Source of the DNA: CAG-964 sp902789345
GTDB lineage: Bacteria; Bacillota; Clostridia; Oscillospirales; Acutalibacteraceae
Direction: 5' to 3' (one strand)
Length of the DNA: 64,000 nucleotides
NCBI GenBank assembly: GCA_052117325.1
Contig: JBQKJJ010000001.1
Shown here: piece after piece, positions 25,384-33,841 of the stretch
Position numbering within the stretch: the stretch's first letter is position 1
Layout: every line of letters starts with the position of its first letter
Made by a program: the position numbers and the translations under genes
Notes under the pieces: generated by a model
Databases searched by the model: none
Told to the model about the DNA's origin: nothing
What the model saw: the letters and a program-made list of their open reading frames with translations, nothing else

Positions 25384-26484
25384 ATGAACAATAACAATAA
25401 TATGTGGCAAAAATATCAGAATATCCCACCACAGCCAAACGGACAGCAGGGTGCAGTACCACAGCCGCAACAGCCTGTAGAGCCAAATGTACAGCAGAGT
25501 GCAGTACCACAGCCGCAACAGCCTGTAGAGCCAAACGGACAACAGGGTGCAGTACCACAGCCGCAACAGCTTGTAGAGCCAAACGGACAACAGGGTGCAG
25601 TGCCACAGCCGCAACAGCCTGTAGCACCAAATGTACAGCAGAGTGCAGTACCACAGCCGCAACAGCCTGTAGAGCCAAATGTACAGCAGGGTGCAGTACC
25701 ACAGCTGCAACAGCCTATAGAGCCAAACAGTCAACAGGGTGAACAGCCAAATTCCGTTGTCAGTGACGCTGATGTATCGTCACAATACGGTGCATACAAA
25801 CCTAAGTATAACTATGCCGCACTTACAAAGCCGGATAAAAACGCAACAGGGGTAGTAATAGGCATAATTGTATTTTTGGTTGTATTGTTGCTTGTGGGAA
25901 TAATAGGCTTTGCAATTACATCAGGTGATGATATAGAAAAGAATACGCAGAGTTTTTTTAATAACTTAAATTCCGACAATTCATCAAACGGCCAATACGG
26001 CGGCGATCTTTCAGATAGTAATACGGTTGACCTGTCAAGACACACCAGAACTGTAAACTCTCAAGGCGGCGAAAACAAGACTATTACCTTTATCGACCCA
26101 CAGGGAGGTTATTCTCTTGAGGAAAATGATACTGTAAGTGGTGGTAATTATTACGGGGACAATTATTACTATTATTACAACCCAAGTGATGAGTCATCAA
26201 TAGTTATTAGCTTTGATTATGGCACAGCAAAGGAAGGTGTAAAGATTCAACGGGAATATTATCAAGGTAATAACCAAAGGTATGATACTTATACCTGGGA
26301 TACAAATTTTGGAGAAGCAACAGCATTGAGTATTCTGGATACTAACTATGATGTAAACGAAACTATATCATTTGTACAGTTAGCAGAAAGCACATATGCG
26401 TATATATCATTAGTAAGCACAGACGATTTTGACGCTCAGAGAAAAGCAGCAGAGGAAATTATTAATTCTATGCAAGTGCAGTAA
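25384..26484 (+). CDS. Single-pass membrane protein with Pro/Gln tandem repeats
   Basis: 366 residues. Residues 18 to about 118 are six near-identical 16-residue repeats (consensus PNGQQGAVPQPQQPVE) plus a partial seventh, probably a disordered cytoplasmic arm. A membrane helix follows at about 158-180 (VVIGIIVFLVVLLLVGIIGFA), then a Ser/Asn/Gly-rich stretch and an extracytoplasmic domain of about 140 residues ending in EEIINSMQVQ. I recognise no family for that domain. AAGGAG precedes ATG 25384. The next gene (HD protein) begins 14 bases after the stop, so they share a transcript. Confidence 0.75.
   Translation: MNNNNNMWQKYQNIPPQPNGQQGAVPQPQQPVEPNVQQSAVPQPQQPVEPNGQQGAVPQPQQLVEPNGQQGAVPQPQQPVAPNVQQSAVPQPQQPVEPNVQQGAVPQLQQPIEPNSQQGEQPNSVVSDADVSSQYGAYKPKYNYAALTKPDKNATGVVIGIIVFLVVLLLVGIIGFAITSGDDIEKNTQSFFNNLNSDNSSNGQYGGDLSDSNTVDLSRHTRTVNSQGGENKTITFIDPQGGYSLEENDTVSGGNYYGDNYYYYYNPSDESSIVISFDYGTAKEGVKIQREYYQGNNQRYDTYTWDTNFGEATALSILDTNYDVNETISFVQLAESTYAYISLVSTDDFDAQRKAAEEIINSMQVQ
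25435..25743 (+). repeat. 48-bp tandem repeat, six copies plus partial
   Basis: In-frame 48-base units start at 25435 and encode the 16-residue Pro/Gln repeat. Units differ at a few alternating positions (for example NGQQG against NVQQS), which suggests past expansion by slippage or unequal exchange. Confidence 0.9.
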
Positions 26485-26498
26485 GCGAGGTGGGCGCA

Positions 26499-27089
26499 AT
26501 GTGTTTGCCTACTGTTTCACAGGCGGAAGATATACTTAATCAGGCCCAATTAACCAACAGAGGAAAATGGGTAAGCCACTGCAAAGTTGCAGCTGAGTGT
26601 GCCAAGGCTATTGCCCGGCAAACAAACGACCTTAACGGTGAAACTGCTTATGTAATGGGTTTGCTTCATGACATTGGCAGGAAAGACGGCATAGTTGATA
26701 TGCTGCATATCATTCGTGGTTATGAATATATGCACAGCCTTAATTACGACAGCGTAGCAAGAATATGCCTTACACATTCATTCCCGGATAAGAATATTTT
26801 GTCCTACAACGGTGTAAACGACTGTTCGGACAGCCAAACAAAATTTATACGCAGTTATATTGAAAATGTTAAGTATAACGATTACGACAGGCTTATACAG
26901 CTGTGTGACGCACTGGCGTTGCCGGAGGGTGCTACCTTTATTGAAAAAAGACTGGTAGATGTTGCCCTTAGAAAGGGTGTAAACAGCTATACACTTGAAA
27001 AGTGGAAAGCCTTTTTAGAACTAAAGGACTATTTTGAAAAAATCACAAACAAAAATATTTATAATATTATTGGCATGTCGGTTTTTTGA
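26499..27089 (+). CDS. HD-domain phosphohydrolase-like protein
   Basis: 196-residue soluble protein with an HD domain: first metal His in WVSHCKVAAECA, the HD pair in GLLHDIGRK, further His in CLTHSFPDK and Asp in LCDALAL. HD proteins hydrolyse phosphate esters of nucleotides or similar molecules; the substrate here is unknown. ATG 26499 with AGGTGG at good distance is preferred to an in-frame GTG at 26490. It lies between the repeat protein and nrdG. Confidence 0.82.
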   Translation: MCLPTVSQAEDILNQAQLTNRGKWVSHCKVAAECAKAIARQTNDLNGETAYVMGLLHDIGRKDGIVDMLHIIRGYEYMHSLNYDSVARICLTHSFPDKNILSYNGVNDCSDSQTKFIRSYIENVKYNDYDRLIQLCDALALPEGATFIEKRLVDVALRKGVNSYTLEKWKAFLELKDYFEKITNKNIYNIIGMSVF

Positions 27090-27118
27090 TTTTAAACAAA
27101 ACAGGGTGTTATATTAAG

Positions 27119-27628
27119 ATGGAAATAAGATTAGCAGGAGTAATAAGAGAGTCAATAGTAGACGGACCGGGTATACGGCTAACGGTGTTTACCCAAGGCT
27201 GTCCTCATAATTGTCCCGGATGTCATAACCCGCAAACACACGACTTTGACGGCGGATATATAAGTGACACAAACAATATACTTAAGGCAATAAAGGAAAA
27301 CCCTATGCTTCAGGGTGTTACCTTTTCCGGCGGAGAGCCGTTTATGCAGTGCCGGCCACTTACAGAGCTGGCAAAGGAATGCCATAAGCTGGGGTTAAAC
27401 ATTATGGTTTATACAGGCTTTACCTTTGAAAATCTTTTAAAGGGCTTTAAAGAAAATCCCCAGTGGAAAGAGCTTCTTGAAAATACGGATATTTTAGTGG
27501 ACGGGCCGTTTATTTTACAACAGCGCAGTCTTATGCTGCATTTCAGAGGCTCTAAAAACCAAAGAATACTGGATGTGCCAAAGTCTTTGTCAGAGGGTAA
27601 GGCAGTTTTAAGGGAAGACTTAAACTGA
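27119..27628 (+). CDS. nrdG: Anaerobic ribonucleotide reductase activating protein
   Basis: Radical-SAM enzyme that installs the glycyl radical on NrdD. The CxxxCxxC cluster motif reads GCPHNCPGCHNPQTHD, with the SAM-binding region TFSGGEPFMQ. 169 residues match NrdG. ATG 27119 is preferred; the in-frame TTG at 27086 overlaps the HD gene stop and lacks a ribosome site. The partner nrdD is not adjacent. Confidence 0.88.
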   Translation: MEIRLAGVIRESIVDGPGIRLTVFTQGCPHNCPGCHNPQTHDFDGGYISDTNNILKAIKENPMLQGVTFSGGEPFMQCRPLTELAKECHKLGLNIMVYTGFTFENLLKGFKENPQWKELLENTDILVDGPFILQQRSLMLHFRGSKNQRILDVPKSLSEGKAVLREDLN

Positions 27629-27777
27629 CAGCCCGGAAAATGCTGATTTAAGCATAAAATTTTAAACACAAAACCCTTATTACCTTTACAGGTAATTTGT
27701 AAGGCTAAATGTAAAAATAGTTTTTTATTAACAAGTTTTCCAGAAAACTTCTGGCTGATTAATAGGTTGAAAATTTG

Positions 27778-27818
27778 CAGGCGGTTGGTTTATAAAGTGC
27801 CTACTGCCTGTATTTTTA
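27778..27818 (+). terminator. Terminator after nrdG
   Basis: 11-position stem with one mismatch (27778-27788 with 27800-27810) followed by TATTTTTATTTG. A smaller hairpin (27740-27754) lies upstream. Nothing else was seen in this roughly 260-base gap. Confidence 0.65.
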
Positions 27819-27823
27819 TTTGT

Positions 27824-27852
27824 TTGCAAAAATAATCACTTTATATTATACT
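27824..27852 (+). promoter_or_regulatory. Promoter of the amino-acid ABC transporter
   Basis: TTGCAA (27824-27829), 17-base spacer, TATACT (27847-27852). Confidence 0.55.
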
Positions 27853-27887
27853 GTAAGGGTATTAATATTTTTTTAGGCGGTGCGGCA

Positions 27888-29411
27888 GTGAGAAATCATA
27901 GTAGTAAATTAACCGGTAGAATTATTGCGGTTTTATTTATTGTAACAACAATTATTTTTACCTGTACGGCGTGTTTTGGCGGCGATACAGAGAAAACAAA
28001 GGAGATAACCGGCGAGCAGGACCTGAAAGGCGCCAAAATCGGTGTACAGCTAGGCACGGTAGGTGACACCTATGTGTCGGATTATAAAAAAGACGGCGCA
28101 ACGGTTGTGCAGTATAACAAAGGCGCAGACGCTGTTCAGGCGCTGAAAAAGGGAAAGGTTGACTGTGTGGTAATAGACCAACAGCCTGCCAAGGCTTTTG
28201 TAGAAGAAAACCAAGACTTAAAAATTCTGGAAGAGCCCCTTACAACAGAGGAGTATGCCATTTGTATAGCAAAGGGTAAAGAGGACTTTTTGAATAAAGT
28301 AAACTCTGCACTGGAAAAACTGGACAAGAACGGTACTTTGAAGAAAATAGAGGGTAACTACATTGGTGATAACAAGGGCAGTTACCAGTATAAATCTCCT
28401 GAAAATGTAAACAGAAGCAACGGAAAGCTTGTTGTTGCCACAAATGCGGCGTTTGAACCGTATGAATATGTAGAGGGCGGTAAGTTTGTAGGTATAGATA
28501 TGGATATATCACAGGCCATTGCTGACGAACTGGGTATGGAACTGAAAATAGAGGATATGGAGTTTGATTCTATTGTTACAGCTGTTTCCAGCGGTAAGGC
28601 AGATATGGGTATAGCAGGTATGACAGTTACCGAAGACAGACTGAAAAATATTAATTTTACAGAGCCATACACCACATCTTACCAGGTTATTATTGTCCCA
28701 AACGGAAAAAGCGACACTACAGCACTTATCAGCGGTGAGAAATTTATAAATGACTTTATTGTAGACAGCAGGTGGCAATACATAGTACAGGGCTTGCTTA
28801 CCACCCTTGAAATTACAGTGCTTGCCGCTTTAATGGGACTGGTACTGGGCTTTTTAATTGCTATTGGCAGAGTAACCTGCGACAATACAGGAAAGTGTAA
28901 AATATTAAATTGGCTGCTTAAGGCCTACCTAACGGTTATTCGTGGTACGCCTACTATGATACAGCTGTTAATTATTTACTATATTATTTTTGCCTCAAGC
29001 GATATAGACAAGGTTATTGTTGCGGTTATTGCCTTTGGACTGAATTCCTCTGCATATATAGCAGAAATTGTACGCTCAGGTATAAACTCTATTGATGTAG
29101 GACAGTTTGAAGCCGCAAGAAGTTTAGGCTTTAGCTACAGCCAAACTATGTGGAACTTTATAATTCCACAGGCTATAAGAAATGTTTTGCCGGCTTTAGG
29201 CAATGAGCTTATTGTATTGCTGAAAGAAACATCAATTTCGGGATATATAGGCATTATGGATTTAACAAGAGGCGGCGACTACATCAGAAGCCGAACCTAT
29301 GACGCATTCTTGCCGCTGATTTTGGTTGCATTGGTATATTTGGTTATAGTTGTTATTTTAACAGCACTGCTGGGCAAGCTGGAAAAGAGGTTGAAGAACG
29401 ATGGAAGATAA
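27888..29411 (+). CDS. Polar amino-acid ABC transporter: permuted binding domain fused to permease
   Basis: 507-residue fusion. A hydrophobic N-terminus ends in a lipobox-like CTAC (Cys29), so it is likely lipid-anchored. Residues 41-160 match lobe 2 and the closing C-terminal part of a family 3 binding protein (LKGAKIGVQLGTVGD, ALEKLDKNGTLKKI). Residues 178-272 match lobe 1, normally the N-terminus (GKLVVATNAAFEPYEY, GIAGMTVTEDRLKNINF). The lobes are thus in reversed order, a circular permutation. Residues about 290-507 are a GlnP/HisM-type permease with an EAA loop (FEAARSLGFSYSQTMWNFII). The start is GTG 27888. The end overlaps glnQ. The substrate is probably glutamine or another polar amino acid. 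Confidence 0.85.
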   Translation: MRNHSSKLTGRIIAVLFIVTTIIFTCTACFGGDTEKTKEITGEQDLKGAKIGVQLGTVGDTYVSDYKKDGATVVQYNKGADAVQALKKGKVDCVVIDQQPAKAFVEENQDLKILEEPLTTEEYAICIAKGKEDFLNKVNSALEKLDKNGTLKKIEGNYIGDNKGSYQYKSPENVNRSNGKLVVATNAAFEPYEYVEGGKFVGIDMDISQAIADELGMELKIEDMEFDSIVTAVSSGKADMGIAGMTVTEDRLKNINFTEPYTTSYQVIIVPNGKSDTTALISGEKFINDFIVDSRWQYIVQGLLTTLEITVLAALMGLVLGFLIAIGRVTCDNTGKCKILNWLLKAYLTVIRGTPTMIQLLIIYYIIFASSDIDKVIVAVIAFGLNSSAYIAEIVRSGINSIDVGQFEAARSLGFSYSQTMWNFIIPQAIRNVLPALGNELIVLLKETSISGYIGIMDLTRGGDYIRSRTYDAFLPLILVALVYLVIVVILTALLGKLEKRLKNDGR

Positions 29412-30141
29412 AAACGCAATGATATATGTTGAAAATTTAAAAAAATCCTTTGGTGACACCGTCGTTCTTAACGGTATAACCACATCTGTAAAAAAAGGTG
29501 AGGTGCTTGTTATACTGGGCCCGTCAGGATGTGGAAAGTCCACCTTTCTGCGTTGCCTTAACAGACTTGAAGAGCCAACAGAGGGCAGTATATATTTAGA
29601 CGGTGTTGACATTACAGGCAAAAAGGTTGACATAAATAAGGAACGGCAGAAAATAATGATGGTTTTTCAGCATTTTAACCTGTTCCCAAATAAGACTATA
29701 CTTGAAAATTTAACCATTGCCCCTGTTAAGCTAAAGTCTGTGCCGAAGTCGCAGGCAAAGGAAAAGGCGCTGCAGCTTCTTGACAGGGTAGGACTAAAGG
29801 AAAAGGCAAATGCCTATCCGGCACAGCTTTCGGGAGGACAAAAACAGCGTGTTGCTATTTGCCGTGCTCTTTGTATGGAACCGGAGGCAATACTGTTTGA
29901 CGAACCAACCTCGGCCCTTGACCCCGAAATGGTAGGGGAGGTTCTTTCCGTTATGAAAGGCCTGGCAGAGTCGGGTATGACTATGATATGCGTTACCCAC
30001 GAAATGGGCTTTGCAAAAGAGGTGGCAAACAGAATTTTATTCTTTGACAACGGTACAATTGCTGAAGAGGGTACTCCTCAGGAAATATTTGAAAATCCTA
30101 AGAATCAAAGACTAAAGGATTTCTTATCTAAAATATTATAA
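29401..30141 (+). CDS. glnQ: Amino-acid ABC transporter ATPase
   Basis: ATP-binding subunit energising the fused binding/permease protein upstream. 246 residues with Walker A GPSGCGKST, Q-loop region VFQHFNLF, signature LSGGQKQR and Walker B ILFDEPTSALD, then the H-loop THEMGF. Typical of the GlnQ/HisP group. It overlaps the previous gene by 11 bases, so the two are coupled. Confidence 0.94.
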   Translation: MEDKNAMIYVENLKKSFGDTVVLNGITTSVKKGEVLVILGPSGCGKSTFLRCLNRLEEPTEGSIYLDGVDITGKKVDINKERQKIMMVFQHFNLFPNKTILENLTIAPVKLKSVPKSQAKEKALQLLDRVGLKEKANAYPAQLSGGQKQRVAICRALCMEPEAILFDEPTSALDPEMVGEVLSVMKGLAESGMTMICVTHEMGFAKEVANRILFFDNGTIAEEGTPQEIFENPKNQRLKDFLSKIL

Positions 30142-30229
30142 ATAAGTTACTAAAAAAATTGGAGAATACTATATATTATCAAAAACAGTGTTTGGCTATT
30201 GGCTGTTTTATATTTAGGAGGGTTTGTTA

Positions 30230-30868
30230 ATGAAGCAAACTAACACTGTGCAAAAGGTTGTTGTAAGCGGAGTATTTATAGCATTGGCTACGGTACTGTC
30301 ACTTGTGGTTATTTTTAAACTGCCCTACGGCGGTTCTATAACACTGTTTAGTATGCTGCCTGTTATGATACTTGGCTATATGTACGGAATAAAATGGGGA
30401 ATGTTATGCGGCTTGGTGTATGGAATTGTACAGGCTACGCTGGGTGCAACAATGTCATCGGCATTTGCAGGGCTTACAGGATTTAATGTTGTGCTAATGG
30501 CAATTCTTGACTACCTGGTTGCCTTTGCCGTACTTGGCACAGCCGGTATGTTTAAGGGCAAAATTAAAAATGATACCCTTGCCTTTTCTTTAGGTGCAGT
30601 AGTCGCAGGCTTATTAAGAATGTTGGCGCATTTTACCTCTGGCTTTATTTTGTGGGGGTCATATGCAGAGTGGTTTTTCGGCACTGAGAATATGAACAAT
30701 GAATTTGGTAATTATATTTTAAGTAATTTCAGTGGTACATCACTTGCTATGATGTATTCTATTATTTACAACTGCAGCTATATGATTCCGGAAATTATTA
30801 CTACCGTTATAGGTATAGTAGCTATAATGAATGTTAAGCCGCTGCGAAAGGGAATAGCCGGAAAATAA
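30230..30868 (+). CDS. thiT: ECF-type thiamine transporter substrate-binding component
   Basis: 212-residue membrane protein of the ThiT (YuaJ) family with six helices. The N-terminal region contains YGGSITLFSMLPVMILGYMYG, and GLLRMLAHFTSGFILWG matches the conserved ThiT helix. It would bind thiamine and use ECF ATPases encoded elsewhere. TAGGAGG precedes ATG 30230. No TPP riboswitch was recognised in the 88 bases upstream, though thiT is often TPP-controlled. Confidence 0.85.
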   Translation: MKQTNTVQKVVVSGVFIALATVLSLVVIFKLPYGGSITLFSMLPVMILGYMYGIKWGMLCGLVYGIVQATLGATMSSAFAGLTGFNVVLMAILDYLVAFAVLGTAGMFKGKIKNDTLAFSLGAVVAGLLRMLAHFTSGFILWGSYAEWFFGTENMNNEFGNYILSNFSGTSLAMMYSIIYNCSYMIPEIITTVIGIVAIMNVKPLRKGIAGK

Positions 30869-30926
30869 TTTTACGGGACAGATTTTACTAAAAGTGTTAT
30901 TCTACAGTTTGTTGTTGTAATTTAAG

Positions 30927-30955
30927 TTGTTATGTATTAAAGTATATGGTATAAT
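30927..30955 (+). promoter_or_regulatory. Promoter of the transglutaminase lipoprotein gene
   Basis: TTGTTA (30927-30932), 17-base spacer, extended -10 TGG-TATAAT (TATAAT 30950-30955). Confidence 0.62.
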
Positions 30956-30984
30956 TACAGGTACTATATTATGGAGTGTGAATA

Positions 30985-32268
30985 GTGAAAAGGCTAGTTA
31001 CAAAAATTGCAGCAGCCGCAATGTCGGCTGTTATGTGTCTGTCGGTTACAGGCTGTTTTGCCGAGAGTAAATACAGTAAAGTAGAAAATTTAGGTGCAAG
31101 CAGTAAGGAATATTCTGAAACAACCCTTGATTACGGCTACTATGCCCTTGAAAAAGAGGCACAAAAGCAGCTGTACAAGAAAATGAAAAGCGTTATTAAT
31201 TCAGTTGCGAAGCAGGCAGACGACAGCGGTTATTATCCCATTGAAACAGTAGACACCGGCGAGGTTTCTTTGTCCTCAGGGGATATTAAGGTGGCTATAG
31301 AGGCGTTTAGCTGTGACCACCCGGAGGTTTTTTGGCTTTCAAATACTTATAAATATTATTCTGACAGCAGTACTACAAAGGTGTATTTGTACTCCACCTT
31401 TAGCGCAGAAAAGGTTGCAGATATGCAGACAACCTTAGACACGGCTATTGGTAAGTTTTTGGACGAAATTCCTAAAGGACTGTCTGAGTTTGAAAGAGAA
31501 AGAGAAATTCACGACAAACTTATTAAGGACTGCACATACGCGAGCGGAATTTCAAATTCCCAGGATAACCCCAATGCATTTACTATTTACGGAGCTTTAA
31601 TTGATAACAAGGCGGTTTGTGAGGGCTACACTGTAGCAATGCAATATTTGCTTAAGGCAGTGGGAATAAAATCAGCCACCGTGAACGGTTACAGTAAAAA
31701 CAGCAGACATCAGTGGTGCTTGGTGAATATTGAGGACAAGTGGTATCATTTAGATGCCACCTGGGACGACCGTGACGATGATGAAAACCCTATAGCATAC
31801 ATGTATTTTAATGTTACCGACTCCTTTATTACAGTTGACCACACATTGGCAAAAAAATATACCATACTAAGTCAAGGGGAGCTTGACGGCGCTAACGAGG
31901 CAGACGGTACTACTATGTTTAATCTGCCTTTGCCACAGTGCAATTCAGAAGATTCAAGCTTTATAAATAGGGCTGGTGCAGTTATTAACGCACTGGACGA
32001 TTATGATACTTATGATAATGCGGTAAGTAAGCTTAGGGACGCAGCTCTAAGAAAAGACAGCTGTTTTTATGTTTCAATCTTACCGGATTTAGACTTTGAC
32101 AAAACAGTTAAAAGCCTGTTTCAGGAATACCCTCAGGAGTTTTTCCGGTATGTGGCCGATGTAAATCGTATGATAGACACCGACTATAAAATATCTGATG
32201 ATAATTTGTCAATATCAGCCTCAAAGGAGCATAGAATAGTAGCGGTCAACCTTAAATATACAAATTAA
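30985..32268 (+). CDS. Lipoprotein with transglutaminase-like domain
   Basis: 427-residue surface lipoprotein. The signal peptide ends in lipobox VTGC. About residues 170-290 carry a transglutaminase/protease-like fold with the Cys in AVCEGYTVAMQYLL, the His in RHQWCLVNI and the Asp in YHLDATWDD, a complete Cys-His-Asp triad. The remaining C-terminal part is unassigned. The role could be protein cross-linking or proteolysis at the cell wall; not determined. The start is GTG 30985 after GGAGTG. Monocistronic with its own promoter and terminator. Confidence 0.85.
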   Translation: MKRLVTKIAAAAMSAVMCLSVTGCFAESKYSKVENLGASSKEYSETTLDYGYYALEKEAQKQLYKKMKSVINSVAKQADDSGYYPIETVDTGEVSLSSGDIKVAIEAFSCDHPEVFWLSNTYKYYSDSSTTKVYLYSTFSAEKVADMQTTLDTAIGKFLDEIPKGLSEFEREREIHDKLIKDCTYASGISNSQDNPNAFTIYGALIDNKAVCEGYTVAMQYLLKAVGIKSATVNGYSKNSRHQWCLVNIEDKWYHLDATWDDRDDDENPIAYMYFNVTDSFITVDHTLAKKYTILSQGELDGANEADGTTMFNLPLPQCNSEDSSFINRAGAVINALDDYDTYDNAVSKLRDAALRKDSCFYVSILPDLDFDKTVKSLFQEYPQEFFRYVADVNRMIDTDYKISDDNLSISASKEHRIVAVNLKYTN

Positions 32269-32291
32269 TTTTTATATACTTGCAGATAATC

Positions 32292-32340
32292 AAAACCGAC
32301 CTACAGCAGTTGCCAAAAAGCAACTCTGTAAGCCGGTTTT
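32292..32340 (+). terminator. Terminator after the transglutaminase gene
   Basis: Long imperfect stem: AAAACCG and AGTTGC blocks pair across small bulges, and the 3' arm ends in GGTTTTG. Confidence 0.78.
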
Positions 32341-32349
32341 GTTATTTAT

Positions 32350-32411
32350 AAAAACGAAAGGGCTTGCTCCGGATTATGTTTTGAATGTGCAATAATCCGG
32401 GGCAAGCCCTT
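32350..32411 (-). terminator. Terminator of the Thr-rich lipoprotein gene
   Basis: 20-bp stem with one G-T pair (32358-32377 with 32392-32411). On the minus strand it is followed by TCGTTTTTA, so it ends the gene at 32436. Confidence 0.85.
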
Positions 32412-32435
32412 ATTTGATGAGGTGATAATTTTGTT

Positions 32436-33014
32436 TTATGATTTTACTAAAATTGCAGACATACCGCTGCTTTCGTCTACATCAACAAGCTGATTTTTTG
32501 CAGGCTCGTACCTAAAAGAGCCTTGTTCGCTTGTGGCGTCGGCAGTATAACTAATAACATTGTTTGCGTAGGTAAATCTGCCTGTTGCTGTTTTACCGGA
32601 GTTTGTCATTGTAAATGTGCCGTCAGCATTAAACACATATGTAACAGACCTGTTAGCCTTGGTTTCCTGACCGTTTGGCTGTTGGTAGTGGTCAAGCTTC
32701 CAAGTTCCTACAATAGGTGTGTTGGCGTAGTTTGGTGCAACAGTAGGAGCTTCTGTAGGTGCCTCGGTAGGTATTTCGCTTATAATAACCTCAAATGTGC
32801 CCGGCTCTACATTGTTTTCGGTGGTTTCAACAGTAGGAGCTTCTGTGGCAGCCTGTGTAGGCGTTTCTGTAGCAGTGGTAGGAGCCTGCGTAGGTGCAGC
32901 TGTAGCTTTTTGTGTAGGAGCCTCTGTTGCACTGTCTTCTCCTGAACCGCCGCAGCCGGTAGCACTAAACGCCAATAATACTGATATAAATAAACATATA
33001 AATAATTTTTTCAT
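32436..33014 (-). CDS. Thr/Pro-rich lipoprotein with lipocalin-like C-terminal domain
   Basis: 192 residues. The signal peptide ends in lipobox ATGC. Residues about 28-95 form a low-complexity stalk of APT/EAPT repeats, suited to spanning the cell wall. Residues about 98-190 form a small beta-rich domain (IVGTWKLDHY, YVFNADGTFTMTNSGKTATGRF) like lipocalin-like domains common in Clostridial surface proteins. Ligand and role unknown. ATG 33014 follows a GGGGGA-type site. Converges on the transglutaminase gene. Confidence 0.72.
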   Translation of the reverse strand: MKKLFICLFISVLLAFSATGCGGSGEDSATEAPTQKATAAPTQAPTTATETPTQAATEAPTVETTENNVEPGTFEVIISEIPTEAPTEAPTVAPNYANTPIVGTWKLDHYQQPNGQETKANRSVTYVFNADGTFTMTNSGKTATGRFTYANNVISYTADATSEQGSFRYEPAKNQLVDVDESSGMSAILVKS

Positions 33015-33197
33015 ATTTAATCCCCCGTATGGTACAAAATTTCTACAACATCAATTATATTTAAAATGCTGCAAAAAGCAAGAAAATGTGGGGTAAGTTC
33101 ATAAATTGTTGAAAATTAAAGAAATTACTTCTATTGCTGGAAAAGAATATTTTTTAAATCGGTATTTGTTTTTGCACCGAATTAGAACCTGTTTTAC

Positions 33198-33240
33198 AAA
33201 AATACAGGCTTCCGGTAAACATAATTAACCGAAAGCCTGT
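33198..33240 (-). terminator. Terminator of the DUF5685/J-domain operon
   Basis: 13-position stem with one mismatch (33204-33216 with 33228-33240). On the minus strand the T run ATTTTTG follows. The rest of the gap up to the gene ending at 33274 shows nothing else. Confidence 0.72.
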
Positions 33241-33273
33241 GCTTTAATTAAAATCATAAAGATAAAATCGCTT

Positions 33274-33828
33274 TTATAGTTTAGTATTGCTTTTTATACT
33301 GCCGAATATTTTCTGCCGAAGTCTGTTTACATATGTAGCTATTACTCCCGACAGAGCGTTGTCAAAAATTATGAAAACTACAATTCCTGCCAGTAAAAAG
33401 ATTATTGGCAAATTAATACCGAAAATAGTAAACTCTTCTGATGATATACCAAGTAAATATATTGCTATAAAGTAGGTTGCAACTGCCGCCGCCGAAAAGC
33501 AGAGGGTTTTTATTAGTAATTGCAGCCACTTGTTTTTAATGTGGGCTTCAACAGCCTGCTTTAATATTGGGTAATAGCCAAAAAACAGGACGAAAAACGC
33601 AACAGCCTCTTTGTCCGGTACTATTATGGCAGAAACCGCCGCTGCCGCCGCATATGAAGCAAAAGCCCACTTTTTGTTTATTTCAATAACAGGCACGGCT
33701 AATATTATACCTGCAAGTGCCGGTGCGGCGTATGTAGCCACGGGAATTAATGCTGTAGAAAGCATTATAACTACCGACAAAGAGGCTATTATACCGCACA
33801 GGGCTATATTAAAGGTTCTGGTTTTCAT
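33274..33828 (-). CDS. Uncharacterised multipass membrane protein
   Basis: 184 residues with about six hydrophobic segments, starting MKTRTFNIALCGIIASL and ending in a basic tail (NRLRQKIFGSIKSN). The layout somewhat recalls small ECF substrate-binding components, but I cannot assign a family. ATG 33828 with AAGGTG six bases upstream is preferred to GTG 33837. It is the last gene of a three-gene minus-strand operon, 13 bases after the J-domain gene. Confidence 0.7.
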   Translation of the reverse strand: MKTRTFNIALCGIIASLSVVIMLSTALIPVATYAAPALAGIILAVPVIEINKKWAFASYAAAAAVSAIIVPDKEAVAFFVLFFGYYPILKQAVEAHIKNKWLQLLIKTLCFSAAAVATYFIAIYLLGISSEEFTIFGINLPIIFLLAGIVVFIIFDNALSGVIATYVNRLRQKIFGSIKSNTKL

Positions 33829-33841
33829 ACTCTGCACCTTC

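Noticed and set aside
25301..25742. Long open frames on both strands over the 48-bp repeat region
   Set aside because: The repeat length is a multiple of three, so any stop-free frame stays open through all copies; these frames lack ribosome sites and protein-like composition apart from the repeat itself.
25435..25743. CRISPR array
   Set aside because: Repeats are directly adjacent with no spacers and are in frame within a gene; no cas genes nearby.
30142..30229. TPP riboswitch upstream of thiT
   Set aside because: The 88-base gap is too short and lacks the conserved THI-box core; only a weak 7-bp hairpin is seen.
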